The notes under the pieces: generated by a model
What the model saw: only the letters and a program-made list of their open reading frames with translations
Database searches by the model: none
What the model was told of the DNA's origin: nothing
Assembly: GCF_041261445.1 (NCBI RefSeq)
Contig: NZ_JBGCCU010000009.1
Span: 248,001 to 312,000, forward strand
Reading direction: 5' to 3'
Length of the DNA stretch: 64,000 bases
From: Catenulispora sp. EB89
GTDB lineage: Bacteria > Actinomycetota > Actinomycetes > Streptomycetales > Catenulisporaceae
Position numbers and translations under genes: made by a program
Shown here: positions 8,302-16,765 of the stretch, piece by piece
Layout of the letters: each line of letters opens with the position of its first letter
Numbering within the stretch: the first letter of the stretch is position 1

Positions 8302-9195
8302 TTCGCCGGCAGTGCCGATGCCAGCGGGGAGAACCGGAGCCTCCGGGGCCGCGGTCAGCGTCGAGGCCGCGAGCTTCAGCGCGGCGGCGACCTCCTCGAC
8401 CTGCCGCAGCGGGAACCGCGCCGAGGGCGCGCTCAGGCTCAGCGCCGCCGGGAACGGCATCCCCTCGATCGGCACGGCCAGGCAGCGGCCGTCGATCTCG
8501 TTCTCGCCGTCGTCGAAGGCGTACCCCAGCCGGCGCACCCGGCCCAGCTCGTTGAGGTAGTCGTCGGGCGTGGTGATGGTGTTGGCGGTGCGCGCCGGCA
8601 TCCCGGAGCCCGCCAGTATCGCCCGCACCTGGGCCTCGGGCAGGCGGGCCGCGATGGCCTTGCCGAGCGCCGTGGAGTGGATCGGATCGCGGTCGCCGCG
8701 CTTGGCGGCCAGCCGGACCCCTCGGCGGCTCTCCACGATGTCGAGGTAGATCGTGGCGTCGCCGTCCAGGACGCCGAGGTTCAGCGTCTCGCCGAGGTCG
8801 TCGCGCAGCCGCTCCAGCACCGGGCGCGCGCGCTGCCGCAGCACCTCCAGGTGCCGGGACTGCATCCCGACGAATCCCAGGCCGAGCCGGAACAGGCCGG
8901 AGGCGGCGTCGCGCTCCACGTAGCGCCGCGACTCCAGCGTCCACAGATAGCGGAACGCCGAGGACTTGGGCAGTCCGGTGGCCTCCGCGACCTCGATGAG
9001 CGACACCCCGTCGACCGACTCCTGCAGCAGGTTCAGGATCGCGCAGACCCGCGCGACGGCCCGCACCGAGTAGTCGCGCTCCTCCGGGCCGTCCGTGCCG
9101 TCCGGACTGTCCGGACTGTCCGAACCGCCCGGCTCCGGAACCGCCGGCTCCTCGACCTCGTCCGCCTGTCGTTTGGCCGACCTGGTTCCTGCCAC
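8296..9195 (-). CDS. IclR-family transcriptional regulator
   Basis: A 299-residue regulator. After a charged, low-complexity leader of about 45 residues comes the winged helix-turn-helix (ESVDGVSLIEVAEATGLPKS, then FRYLWTLESRRYV), followed by the IclR effector-binding domain (residues about 120-290). The GTG at 9195 has GCGAGG 8 nt upstream. IclR proteins usually control catabolic operons in response to a pathway intermediate. The gene sits in the middle of the locus, and matching dyads lie in front of its own start (9220) and four neighbouring transcription units, so it is the likely local regulator, probably a repressor. Confidence 0.9.
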   Translation of the reverse strand: MAGTRSAKRQADEVEEPAVPEPGGSDSPDSPDGTDGPEERDYSVRAVARVCAILNLLQESVDGVSLIEVAEATGLPKSSAFRYLWTLESRRYVERDAASGLFRLGLGFVGMQSRHLEVLRQRARPVLERLRDDLGETLNLGVLDGDATIYLDIVESRRGVRLAAKRGDRDPIHSTALGKAIAARLPEAQVRAILAGSGMPARTANTITTPDDYLNELGRVRRLGYAFDDGENEIDGRCLAVPIEGMPFPAALSLSAPSARFPLRQVEEVAAALKLAASTLTAAPEAPVLPAGIGTAGEE

Positions 9196-9219
9196 CGCAT
9201 GCCTCGCGTCTCGATCAGT

Positions 9220-9236
9220 GAATGATGCGTTTCATC
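9220..9236. promoter_or_regulatory. putative IclR-type operator, site D
   Basis: GAATGATGCGTTTCATC lies 25 bp upstream of the iclR-like start and 1 bp from the end of the hydrolase gene. It reads GAAAC-GCA-TCATTC on the minus strand. The position suggests autoregulation. Confidence 0.4.
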
Positions 9237-10796
9237 TTATCGGCCGAACGTCGGCAGCTCCAACCATGACAGCGCGTCAGGAGCGTGGACGACGGTCAGC
9301 GTATAGCGGTCCGGCAGGGCCGCGAGGCGAGGCCACGAAGCCGGCGCGACCGTCAGCCGGATCCGGTGGCCGGGCCGGACCCGCCACGCCGTCGAGCCGA
9401 CGTCGAGGACGAGGTCCTGATCGCGGCCGGGCGGCCCGAACAGCCGGTGGCCGTGTTCGGCGACCGGATAGGACCGGCCGTCCGGATACACGTCACACAG
9501 CCGGAGCACCACGTCGGCGACGGCGCTCGAGGCCCGCAGGCGAAGGCCCGCCCGGATCGCGCCGACCACGTGCAGGTCGGCCGCCATCGGCTCGGAGGTG
9601 TACGTGAGGACGTCGGGCCGGCGCTCGACCTCGGCCTGCTCCGCGGGTCCCGGACGCGGCCACACCCCGAACAGCCGTCCGCCCAGGGACGGCGCCGGAT
9701 CGTACGGATCATGCTCGACGGTCCGCGGACCCGACGTCGCTGTCCCCTGCGACGCCTCGCTCAGGATGCCGTCCGCGCCCAGCCGCACCGTGCGTCGCCC
9801 GGCCTCCGTCTCCGTCTCCGGCGGCGGCCAGTCCGGCAGCTCCAGCCACCGGTCGGCACCCATCTCGAAGACCGACACCGTCACTCCCAGGTCGGCCGCC
9901 TCCGGCCGGAGCGCCGCGCCCAGCCAGCGCAGGCGCTCGTCCGGGAGCCCCGCGCGCGCGGCGTTCACCCCCTGGTCCACCTCCCCCGCGACGCGTCCGC
10001 CGACATCGCCGTGCGTCCACGGCCCGACGACGAGCCGTTGCGGCTTCCCGCTCTGGCGGGCGGCGCGGAAGGCGGCCAGCGCGCCTTCGCAGAACACGTC
10101 GTGCCAGCCGGCGACGTGGAATCCGGCCACCGGCGGCGCGGGCCCGCCGCCGGCGACGGCCGTCCAGTACTTCTGTTTTGGCGAAGTCCCCCAGTTCCCG
10201 GCGGGCGGGAAGATCTCGTCCCACGGCTCCCGCGCGGTGGGCTCCGGCGCGAGGTCCCGCAGCTCCGCCGCGCGCCGGGCCGCCTTCTCGTCCGGCGCGG
10301 ACCCGCTCGCGGCCAGCCCCAGCGCCCACGCGCGGGTGAACCCGAGAACCGGCACGCCGCCCTCGAACGTCCAGCCCTCGGCGAACCCGGCGGAGCTGAC
10401 GTACGGCGCGATCGCGACGAGGCCGGGCGGCCCGGCCCGGGCCGCGAGCCACTGCGTGGCGGCCCGGTACGAGGCGCCGAACATCGCGACCCTCCCGTCG
10501 GACCACGGCTGTCGGGCGCACCATCGGACCGTGTCCGCGCCGTCCGCGATCTCCTGGTGGAAGGGCTCGAAGACCCCGCCGCTCGCGCCCCGGCCGCGCA
10601 CGTCCTGGACCACGACGGCCCATCCGGCCCGGGCCATCCCGACGACGTCCTCGACCTGCCGGGAATGGGCCCGGCCGTACGGCGTGCGCGAGAGCAGCAC
10701 CGGCAGCGGCCCGCCGCGGTCCGGACGCAGGACGTCGGCGGTGAGGACCGTGCCGTCCCGCATCGGGACCCGGGCCGTCTCGACGATCAGGCCCAT
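9237..10796 (-). CDS. CocE/NonD-family alpha/beta hydrolase
   Basis: A 519-residue protein of the X-Pro dipeptidyl-peptidase/CocE esterase family, which cleaves esters or amides. The catalytic domain opens with VPMRDGTVLTADVLRP and has LSRTPYGR, VQDVRGRGASGGVFEPF and the nucleophile S109 in FGASYRAATQW. The usual motif is GxSYxG; here Arg-Ala follow Tyr. A beta-jelly-roll C-terminal domain (VGAIRAGLRLRASS through LRLCDVYPDGRSYPVAEHGH) is complete. The ATG at 10796 lies inside the last codons of the class III aminotransferase gene (10 bp overlap), so the genes are translationally coupled. It may remove an acyl group from the imported substrate; this is inference. Confidence 0.85.
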   Translation of the reverse strand: MGLIVETARVPMRDGTVLTADVLRPDRGGPLPVLLSRTPYGRAHSRQVEDVVGMARAGWAVVVQDVRGRGASGGVFEPFHQEIADGADTVRWCARQPWSDGRVAMFGASYRAATQWLAARAGPPGLVAIAPYVSSAGFAEGWTFEGGVPVLGFTRAWALGLAASGSAPDEKAARRAAELRDLAPEPTAREPWDEIFPPAGNWGTSPKQKYWTAVAGGGPAPPVAGFHVAGWHDVFCEGALAAFRAARQSGKPQRLVVGPWTHGDVGGRVAGEVDQGVNAARAGLPDERLRWLGAALRPEAADLGVTVSVFEMGADRWLELPDWPPPETETEAGRRTVRLGADGILSEASQGTATSGPRTVEHDPYDPAPSLGGRLFGVWPRPGPAEQAEVERRPDVLTYTSEPMAADLHVVGAIRAGLRLRASSAVADVVLRLCDVYPDGRSYPVAEHGHRLFGPPGRDQDLVLDVGSTAWRVRPGHRIRLTVAPASWPRLAALPDRYTLTVVHAPDALSWLELPTFGR

Positions 10797-12130
10797 GCGG
10801 TCGGGGACGTCCGGGACTCCGCCGCGAGGACGGCGTCGACCCGGTGCAGCGTGTCGGAGAGTTCTGCTTCTCCGTGCACGGCCGAGACGTACCAGATGCC
10901 GCGGCCCGCCACCCACACCCCGTGCTCGGCCAGCACCCGGGCGAACTCGGCGTACCGGACCAGGTCCAGCTCCCGCAGCCCGCCCAGATCGCGGACCGGC
11001 TCGGTCCCGGCGGCGGGTCCGGACCCTGACCCTGACCCGGGTCCGGACCCGGGTCGGGCGAAGGAGACATGGAACGCCGCAGGCAGACCCTGGATCCGCA
11101 ACGGCACCTGGTGCTCGTCTCCGAGCGCCGCCAGTCCGGCGCGCAGCCTGGTGCCGTGATCTGCCACGCGCTCGTAGGGCGGATCCTCGGTGAGCACCTC
11201 CAGCGTCGCCACGACCGCGGCGGCGGCCATGACCGAGGCGTTGAAGGTCCCCGAGTGGTTGACCTCGCCGGTGCCGAACCGGCCCATCAGCTCCGCGCGC
11301 CCGGCCAGCGCGCTGACCGGCCAGCCGCCGGCCAGCGCCTTGCCATACACGGCGAGGTCCGGCACGACGCCGTAGTGCTCGGCCGCGCCGCCGAGCGCGA
11401 GCCGGAACCCGGTGATCACCTCGTCGAAGATCAGCACCGTCCCGTGGGCCCGGGTCAGCGAGCGGAGCGTTGCCAGAAAGTCCGGGTCGGCGACGATCGC
11501 GCCCTGGTTGCACATCATCGGCTCGACGATGACGGCCGCGAGCTCCGCACCGTGCGCCGCGAACACCTCGGCGAGCGCGTCGGCGTCGTTGAACGGCGCC
11601 ACCAGCCAGTCGGCCAGCGCGTCGGCGGGCTGGCCGAGAGTGGCCGGACCCCCGCCGCCGGGCCCGAAATCCATCAGCACGTTGTCCACCCAGCCGTGGT
11701 AGTGCCCGGCGAACCGCAGGAGGCGGCGCCGTCCGGTGGCCGCCCGGGCCAGGCGCAGGGCGCCCTGCACCGACTCGGTCCCGGAGACCCCGAACCGGAC
11801 CAGGTCCGGCCATCGGACGGCCTCGAGGAACCGCTCGGCCGCCTCCACTTCCAGGACGTGCTGGGCGCCGTAAACCATGCCGGAGCGCACCGCGCGGGCG
11901 ACCGCCTCGGTGACCCGCGGGTGGGCGTGGCCGAGGAACGCCGGTCCCTGGCCGAGCAGGTAATCGACGTAGTCGTTGCCCTCGACGTCCCACAGCCTGG
12001 GCCCGGCACCGCGGTCGAAGAACACCCGCGGCGCCAGGAGCCTGACGTTCGAGCTGACGCCGCCGGGGATCACGCGCTCGGCGCGGTCGCGCAACGCCGT
12101 GGTCCGGGTGGCCGCCCGCGACGCGGTCAC
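10787..12130 (-). CDS. class III aminotransferase, glutamate-1-semialdehyde aminomutase-like
   Basis: A 447-residue PLP enzyme. The N-terminus RAERVIPGGVSSNVR and the region WDVEGNDYVDYLLGQGP are typical of GSA aminomutase-like class III transaminases. VIVEPMMCNQG and LIFDEVITGFRLA carry the cofactor Asp, and K264 in VYGKALAGGWPVSA is the Schiff-base lysine. The GTG at 12130 overlaps the RidA stop (GTGA). It is unlikely to be the haem-pathway HemL because it sits in a catabolic operon with RidA and a hydrolase; it probably transaminates or rearranges an amino ketone. An unusual Pro/Gly/Ser tract (about residues 360-372) interrupts the small domain. Confidence 0.85.
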   Translation of the reverse strand: MTASRAATRTTALRDRAERVIPGGVSSNVRLLAPRVFFDRGAGPRLWDVEGNDYVDYLLGQGPAFLGHAHPRVTEAVARAVRSGMVYGAQHVLEVEAAERFLEAVRWPDLVRFGVSGTESVQGALRLARAATGRRRLLRFAGHYHGWVDNVLMDFGPGGGGPATLGQPADALADWLVAPFNDADALAEVFAAHGAELAAVIVEPMMCNQGAIVADPDFLATLRSLTRAHGTVLIFDEVITGFRLALGGAAEHYGVVPDLAVYGKALAGGWPVSALAGRAELMGRFGTGEVNHSGTFNASVMAAAAVVATLEVLTEDPPYERVADHGTRLRAGLAALGDEHQVPLRIQGLPAAFHVSFARPGSGPGSGSGSGPAAGTEPVRDLGGLRELDLVRYAEFARVLAEHGVWVAGRGIWYVSAVHGEAELSDTLHRVDAVLAAESRTSPTAWA

Positions 12131-12516
12131 GCGCGGTCCTCCGGCTTCGGGATCCAGAACACGGCGTCGGCCTCGATGTCGAAGCCCGGCAGCGCGACCG
12201 GCACCGTCGTCCGCGCCGGAAAGGGCGCGCTGAGCCGCGCCGCGCAGACCTGGTTCCACTCGCCGAAATGCGCGTGGTCGCTGAGGTACGCGCCAACCCG
12301 GACCGCCCGGTCCAGACCGGTGCCGGCCGCGGCCGCGAGCGCCGCGAGGTTGTCGAAGACCGCGTGCGCCTGGTCGGCGAAGGTCTGCCCGCACCGCTGT
12401 CCGGCCGCGTCGAAGGGTCCTTGGCCGGACACGAACAGCAGGTCGCCGACCCGGACAGCCGGGGAGTAGGGACCGGCCGGGGGTGCTCCGGACGGGCTCG
12501 CGACAGCTTCGATCAC
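12127..12516 (-). CDS. RidA/YjgF/YER057c-family imine deaminase
   Basis: A 129-residue protein. RidA proteins hydrolyse reactive enamine/imine intermediates released by PLP enzymes. Family features are GPYSPAVRVGDLLFVSGQ and the substrate arginine in PFPARTTVPVALPG. The GTG at 12516 has AGAGGAG about 9 nt upstream. It is first in the operon, overlapping the class III aminotransferase by 4 bp, which fits a partner role with that PLP enzyme. Confidence 0.88.
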   Translation of the reverse strand: MIEAVASPSGAPPAGPYSPAVRVGDLLFVSGQGPFDAAGQRCGQTFADQAHAVFDNLAALAAAAGTGLDRAVRVGAYLSDHAHFGEWNQVCAARLSAPFPARTTVPVALPGFDIEADAVFWIPKPEDRA

Positions 12517-12534
12517 GACGACGCTCCTCTTCAG

Positions 12535-12551
12535 AAATGAAATACACGTTC
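12535..12551. promoter_or_regulatory. putative IclR-type operator, site E
   Basis: AAATGAAATACACGTTC lies 19 bp upstream of the ridA-like start and fits GAAAY-N3-NRTTNY (GAAAT-ACA-CGTTC). Confidence 0.4.
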
Positions 12552-12660
12552 TTCTCACTGAACTAGAGCTCAGATTGAAGGAAGCGTCAACCCTCGTCCG
12601 CCGCCGCCCCCGCGCCCGGCTCCAGCCACCGCTGAGCGGCCACACAAGGCATGGCAGCCC

Positions 12661-12690
12661 TTGACAACACGAGGCGGGAGGGTCGAACCT
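12661..12690 (+). promoter_or_regulatory. putative promoter of the sugar ABC operon
   Basis: TTGACA (12661-12666) with an 18 bp spacer to a weak GAACCT (12685-12690). A GAGTTTCA motif at 12701-12708, reminiscent of half of the IclR-type dyad, lies just downstream. Confidence 0.35.
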
Positions 12691-12749
12691 CTGCACAGCA
12701 GAGTTTCAGCAACCGATACGGCGAGTTCACTAATGGAAGCGAGTGCGCC

Positions 12750-14090
12750 ATGCGGCGACGACAACCTCCCCTCCTGGCGGGTGCGGCTCTGGTGGCGGTC
12801 GCGCTGTGCGCGAGCGCGTGTGGCGGCAGCGGCGCCGGGGCCGGCCCGGCGGGTTCGGCCGGCGGCGAGGACCACCTGACGATCTGGAGCCAGTGGCTCA
12901 AGGGCCAGCCGGGACAACAGTTCCTCCAGGCCGCCGTCGACGACTTCCAGAAGCAGACCGGCATCAAGGTGACGGTGCAGTGGAAGGGCAACGCCGTCGT
13001 CAAGTCCCTGCTGCCGGCGCTGAACTCCCCGGATGTGCCGACCGACGCCGTGGAGACCAGCGCCAGCCAGATCCAGAACGTGCTCTACCCGGCGGGCGGC
13101 ATGGCGGATCTGACCGCCGCCTACCAGCAGCAGGTGCCCGGCACCTCCTCGACGGTGGCCCAGGTCGTCGGTCCGGCCGCGACCTCGCTGGCCACGCCGG
13201 TGGACGCCTCCGGACAGCCCGCGGGCGGACCGGTCGTGGTCCCGTACTGGGCCTCGGCGACCGGCGTCGTGTTCTACAACGGCCAGAACTTCCCCGCGCT
13301 GGCGAACGCCGCGCCCAAGGACTGGGACGCGTTCTTCGCGATCCTGGACGCCCAGAAGGCCAAGAACCGCCGGCCGCTGGCCCAGGACGGCAGCGTCACC
13401 TCCTACAACGCCGTGTTCTACAACGACTTCCTCGCCTCGGTCCTCGGTCCGGACGCCCTGAACAAGGCCGAGACCGACAAGACCGGCCAGACCTGGAAGC
13501 AGCCCGGCTATCTGCAAGCCGCGCAACTCGTGGAGCGGCTCGCCAAAGGCGGGTACTTCACCGAGGGCTACGACGCCTCGAAGTTCCCCGAGATGGAGGA
13601 CAAGTGGGCGAACAACGAGGCGGACTTCAACGTCAACGGCAGCTGGCTGCCCAGTGAGGTCGGCCCGGTCGCGGCTCCGGGGTTCGACTACCGGTCCTTC
13701 GTCTTCCCGGCGGTCGCCGGGCACCCGGCTCCCCCGCTGAACGTGACCGTCAGCGGGATCGGCGTCCTGAAGTCGTCCAAGCACCAGGCCGCCGCTGAGA
13801 AGTTCGCCGCCTTCCTGCTCCAACGCGGCTACCAGACCCAGGTCGCGACCAAGATGCAGAACATCCCGATCGCCGCCGGCACCCCGGCCCCGGCGGCTGT
13901 CGAGGCGGTGAAGCAGGCCATCGACGCCGGGCAGATCAACACCGTCCGCTCCCCCGCCGCGCTGGCCGACTACAACGCGAAGATCTACTTCGGCCTCGAC
14001 GACAAGCTCGTCTTCGGCAAGCTGACCGCCGCGCAGTTCATCGACGCCATGAGCTCGGACAGCGCCGACTACTGGAAGACGAAGGGCTGA
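12750..14090 (+). CDS. sugar ABC transporter substrate-binding lipoprotein
   Basis: A 446-residue extracellular solute-binding protein (family 1). The ATG at 12750 is preferred over an upstream in-frame ATG because it starts directly at a lipoprotein signal peptide (MRRRQPPLLAGAALVAVALC) with lipobox ASAC. The mature protein has the family segments ITIWSQWL-like LTIWSQWLKG, FQKQTGIKVTVQWKG and VPYWASATGVVFYNG. It would be anchored on the outer face of the membrane and deliver substrate to the two permeases downstream, whose genes follow with 2 and 16 bp gaps. No ATPase gene is in the operon, so a shared MsiK-type ATPase is likely, as in other actinomycete CUT1 systems. Confidence 0.9.
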   Translation: MRRRQPPLLAGAALVAVALCASACGGSGAGAGPAGSAGGEDHLTIWSQWLKGQPGQQFLQAAVDDFQKQTGIKVTVQWKGNAVVKSLLPALNSPDVPTDAVETSASQIQNVLYPAGGMADLTAAYQQQVPGTSSTVAQVVGPAATSLATPVDASGQPAGGPVVVPYWASATGVVFYNGQNFPALANAAPKDWDAFFAILDAQKAKNRRPLAQDGSVTSYNAVFYNDFLASVLGPDALNKAETDKTGQTWKQPGYLQAAQLVERLAKGGYFTEGYDASKFPEMEDKWANNEADFNVNGSWLPSEVGPVAAPGFDYRSFVFPAVAGHPAPPLNVTVSGIGVLKSSKHQAAAEKFAAFLLQRGYQTQVATKMQNIPIAAGTPAPAAVEAVKQAIDAGQINTVRSPAALADYNAKIYFGLDDKLVFGKLTAAQFIDAMSSDSADYWKTKG

Positions 14091-14092
14091 GG

Positions 14093-15061
14093 ATGGCCTC
14101 GGCAATCGCGGTCAGTCCCACAGCGGAAGCCGGCGGCGCGCGGCCGGCCGGGCCGGGCCCCGGCCGGCGGCACTCGCCGTTCCACCGGGCGCGCCGGCGG
14201 ATGTTCGTGCCCTTCGTCTACCCGGCCCTGGCCGTCTATGTGCTGATCATGGTCGCGCCGACGCTTTTCACGCTCTGGCTCAGCCTGAACCGGTGGGCCG
14301 GCGCCGGCCCCATGCAGTGGGCCGGGCTCCACAACTACACGGCGATGTTCCGGGATCCGGTGTTCCGGACCTCCTTCGTGAACACCTTCTGGATCGTGGT
14401 CGGCGTGGGGGCCGCCGTCTTCACCATCGCCTTCGGCATGACCATCCTGCTGCAGGACATGGCCGGCCGGAAGTGGGCGCGCGCCGTGGTGTTCTTCCCC
14501 TCGCTGGTGCCGGGGATCGCGATCTCGATCATGTGGGGCTACCTGTTCGACCCGGACGGCCTGGTAAACACGCTGCTCGCGGACGTCGGGGTGCACAGCC
14601 ACCCGGCGTGGCTGGCGCAGGACAACATGTTCAAGGTCATCCTGGTCGGCATGACGTGGCTGTCCTCCGGCGTCTACACGGTGATCTTCATGGCGGCCGT
14701 GGACCGGATCCCGCCGGAGCTCTACCAGGCCGCCGAGATCGAGGGGGCGAGTGCGTTCCAGCGGTTCCGCTACGTCACCTTCCCGCTGATGAAGGACGTC
14801 GTCAGCGTGTGCTCGGTGCTGTGGTGTGTCGGCGCGCTGAAGACGTTCGAATTCCTCCTGGTGTTCTCGGCCGAGTCCGGAGCGCTGCCGCCGACGAACA
14901 TCTGGAACTTCGCCATGTACTCCTACGCCGAGGCGTTCAACCCCGACGGCACCGCGGACTACGGGATCGCCGCGGCGTGCGGCGTCATCGTCCTGCTCCT
15001 GACCGGCCTGCTGATCGTCCTCGCGCGCCGCGTGCTGCGCCGGGACGCCGACACCTACTGA
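14093..15061 (+). CDS. sugar ABC transporter permease, MalF/UgpA type
   Basis: A 322-residue inner-membrane permease with about six transmembrane segments, the first at YPALAVYVLIMVAPTLFTLW. The cytoplasmic EAA loop is AAEIEGASAFQRFRYVTFPL, the ATPase contact of CUT1 permeases. The ATG at 14093 is 2 bp after the binding-protein stop and is preceded by GGCTGAGG. Confidence 0.92.
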   Translation: MASAIAVSPTAEAGGARPAGPGPGRRHSPFHRARRRMFVPFVYPALAVYVLIMVAPTLFTLWLSLNRWAGAGPMQWAGLHNYTAMFRDPVFRTSFVNTFWIVVGVGAAVFTIAFGMTILLQDMAGRKWARAVVFFPSLVPGIAISIMWGYLFDPDGLVNTLLADVGVHSHPAWLAQDNMFKVILVGMTWLSSGVYTVIFMAAVDRIPPELYQAAEIEGASAFQRFRYVTFPLMKDVVSVCSVLWCVGALKTFEFLLVFSAESGALPPTNIWNFAMYSYAEAFNPDGTADYGIAAACGVIVLLLTGLLIVLARRVLRRDADTY

Positions 15062-15077
15062 CCGCCGGGGAGCACTG

Positions 15078-15917
15078 ATGACGAAGATCAAACGGCACCG
15101 CGGCTGGGCACACGTGGTGACGGTGCCCGCGGCGTGGGCGATCGTGGCGGTCAATGTCCTGATGATCGTGTGGATCGTGCTGTCCTCGCTCAAGTCCACC
15201 CGGGAGATGGCGCTGCACCCCTGGTCGCTGCCGAAGCACTTGCTGTGGAGCAACTACCGGACCGCGTGGGTCTCGGCGCAGTTCGGCGCGGGCGTGGGCA
15301 ACTCGCTGCTGCTGATCGTCGGCTCGGGACTGGCGTGCATCCTGCTCGCCGCCCCGGCCGCCTACGCACTGTCCCGGTTCCGCGTGCGCAGCAGCGGTCT
15401 GCACACGGCGTTGTTCGTGCTGGGCCTCGGAATTCCGGCGCAGACCATGTTCATCCCCCTGTACGTGGCGTTCGACCGCATCGGCCTCGTCGACTCCGTC
15501 TGGGGTCTGATGCTGATCTACACCGGGGCCGGGATCCCCTATGCCTTGTTCCTGCTGACAGCGTTCTTCCGCTCGCTTCCCGCGGAGCTCGAGGAGGCCG
15601 CGGCGCTGGACGGAGCGGGGCCGGGCTACACGTTCTGGCGAATCATGCTTCCGCTCGCGCGCTCCGGCCTGATCACGATCTTCGTGCTCCAGGCGATCGG
15701 GCACTGGGGCGAGACGTTCTTCGCGCTCGTCATGCTGCACACCAAGACCACGCTGTCGCTGTCGCTCTACAACTTCACGCAGACGATGCAGTACACCGGA
15801 TCGCGCTACTCGGTGCTGTTCGCCGGTCTGGTCATCCTGATCGCGCCGCTGCTCGTGCTCTACATCGTCCTCGGGCGCCGGATCATCGAGGGCATCTCCG
15901 CCGGGTACGGCAAATGA
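15078..15917 (+). CDS. sugar ABC transporter permease, MalG/UgpE type
   Basis: A 279-residue permease, second half of the transmembrane heterodimer. It has a first helix at VPAAWAIVAVNVLMIVWIVL and the EAA loop LEEAAALDGAGPGYTFWRIM. GGGGAGC precedes the ATG. The stop TGA overlaps a possible ATG (ATGA at 15914), but the next gene more likely starts at 15941. Confidence 0.92.
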   Translation: MTKIKRHRGWAHVVTVPAAWAIVAVNVLMIVWIVLSSLKSTREMALHPWSLPKHLLWSNYRTAWVSAQFGAGVGNSLLLIVGSGLACILLAAPAAYALSRFRVRSSGLHTALFVLGLGIPAQTMFIPLYVAFDRIGLVDSVWGLMLIYTGAGIPYALFLLTAFFRSLPAELEEAAALDGAGPGYTFWRIMLPLARSGLITIFVLQAIGHWGETFFALVMLHTKTTLSLSLYNFTQTMQYTGSRYSVLFAGLVILIAPLLVLYIVLGRRIIEGISAGYGK

Positions 15918-15940
15918 CCGGAACCGGAGGTTCCCCGACC

Positions 15941-16765
15941 ATGAGAATCGGCCTCGTCGGCACCGAGAGCACGCACGTCGACCACATGATCCGCTACTGC
16001 AACGTCGAAGGGCGCGGCGGGGACGCCCGGATCGTGGCGGTCGCCTCGCAGGCCGGCTCGGCCGGCGAGCGCGACGTCGGGCTGCCCGTGGTGCCCGCCG
16101 CCGAAGACCTGATCGGGCTGGTGGACGCGGTCGTCGTCACCGACCGGCACGGCGCGCGGCACGCGGCGCACGCGCTGCCGCTGCTGGCGGCCGGACTGCC
16201 GGTCCTGGTCGACAAACCGCTGGCGGTCAGCGTGAGCGACGCCGAGGCGATGATCCGCACGGCCGAACGCCACGGCGCGCCGCTCACCTCGTACTCGGCG
16301 CTGCGGTGGCTGCCGGAGGTCCGGGCGCTGATCCGGGACGCGGTGCCGACCGCGGTCGCGGCCACCGGCCCGGTCGATCCGGACAGTCCGGACGGAGGCA
16401 TCCACTTCTACGGAGTCCATCCCGTCGAAATGGCGCTGACGCTGTGTCGTGGAGAGCTCGGCGCGGTCCAGGTCACTCGGACCCGGGACGCGATCGTCGC
16501 CTGTGCGGCGGTCGGCAGGACCGCGGTCACCGTCACCATGGTCCGCCCGGCTCCCGAACGGGTGCCGTTCCATCTCGCTGTGGTCGCCGAGGACTGCTCT
16601 CTGGCCACCGCCGAGCCCGTGCTGGACGACCACTACCTCTACCCCGGACTCGACGCGTTCTTCGCGATGGTGCGCACCGGCGTGCCGCCTGTTCCGTACG
16701 ACGAACTACTCCGCTCTGTCCGTTTCCTCGCTGCCGCAGCCGAACCAGGAGCCCACCTTTCATGA
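15941..16765 (+). CDS. Gfo/Idh/MocA-like oxidoreductase (second copy, short)
   Basis: A 274-residue protein with an N-terminal Rossmann fold (MRIGLVGTESTHVDHM) and the EKP-equivalent DKP (VLVDKPLAVS). A FYGVHPVEMAL segment holds the usual active-site histidine. It is shorter than typical members (about 330-380), lacking part of the C-terminal beta-sheet. The ATG at 15941 is chosen because GGAGG lies 10 nt upstream; an ATG at 15914 overlapping the permease stop would add nine residues. In operon with transporter, SDR-like and aldolase genes, it probably oxidises the imported sugar or an intermediate. Confidence 0.75.
   Translation: MRIGLVGTESTHVDHMIRYCNVEGRGGDARIVAVASQAGSAGERDVGLPVVPAAEDLIGLVDAVVVTDRHGARHAAHALPLLAAGLPVLVDKPLAVSVSDAEAMIRTAERHGAPLTSYSALRWLPEVRALIRDAVPTAVAATGPVDPDSPDGGIHFYGVHPVEMALTLCRGELGAVQVTRTRDAIVACAAVGRTAVTVTMVRPAPERVPFHLAVVAEDCSLATAEPVLDDHYLYPGLDAFFAMVRTGVPPVPYDELLRSVRFLAAAAEPGAHLS

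Noticed and set aside
10787-12130. hemL (haem pathway glutamate-1-semialdehyde aminomutase)
   Set aside because: Same family, but the operon with RidA and CocE-type hydrolase and the altered lysine surroundings favour a catabolic paralogue.
12570-14105. 511-codon minus frame opposite the sugar-binding protein
   Set aside because: No family features; the plus strand has a clear lipoprotein.
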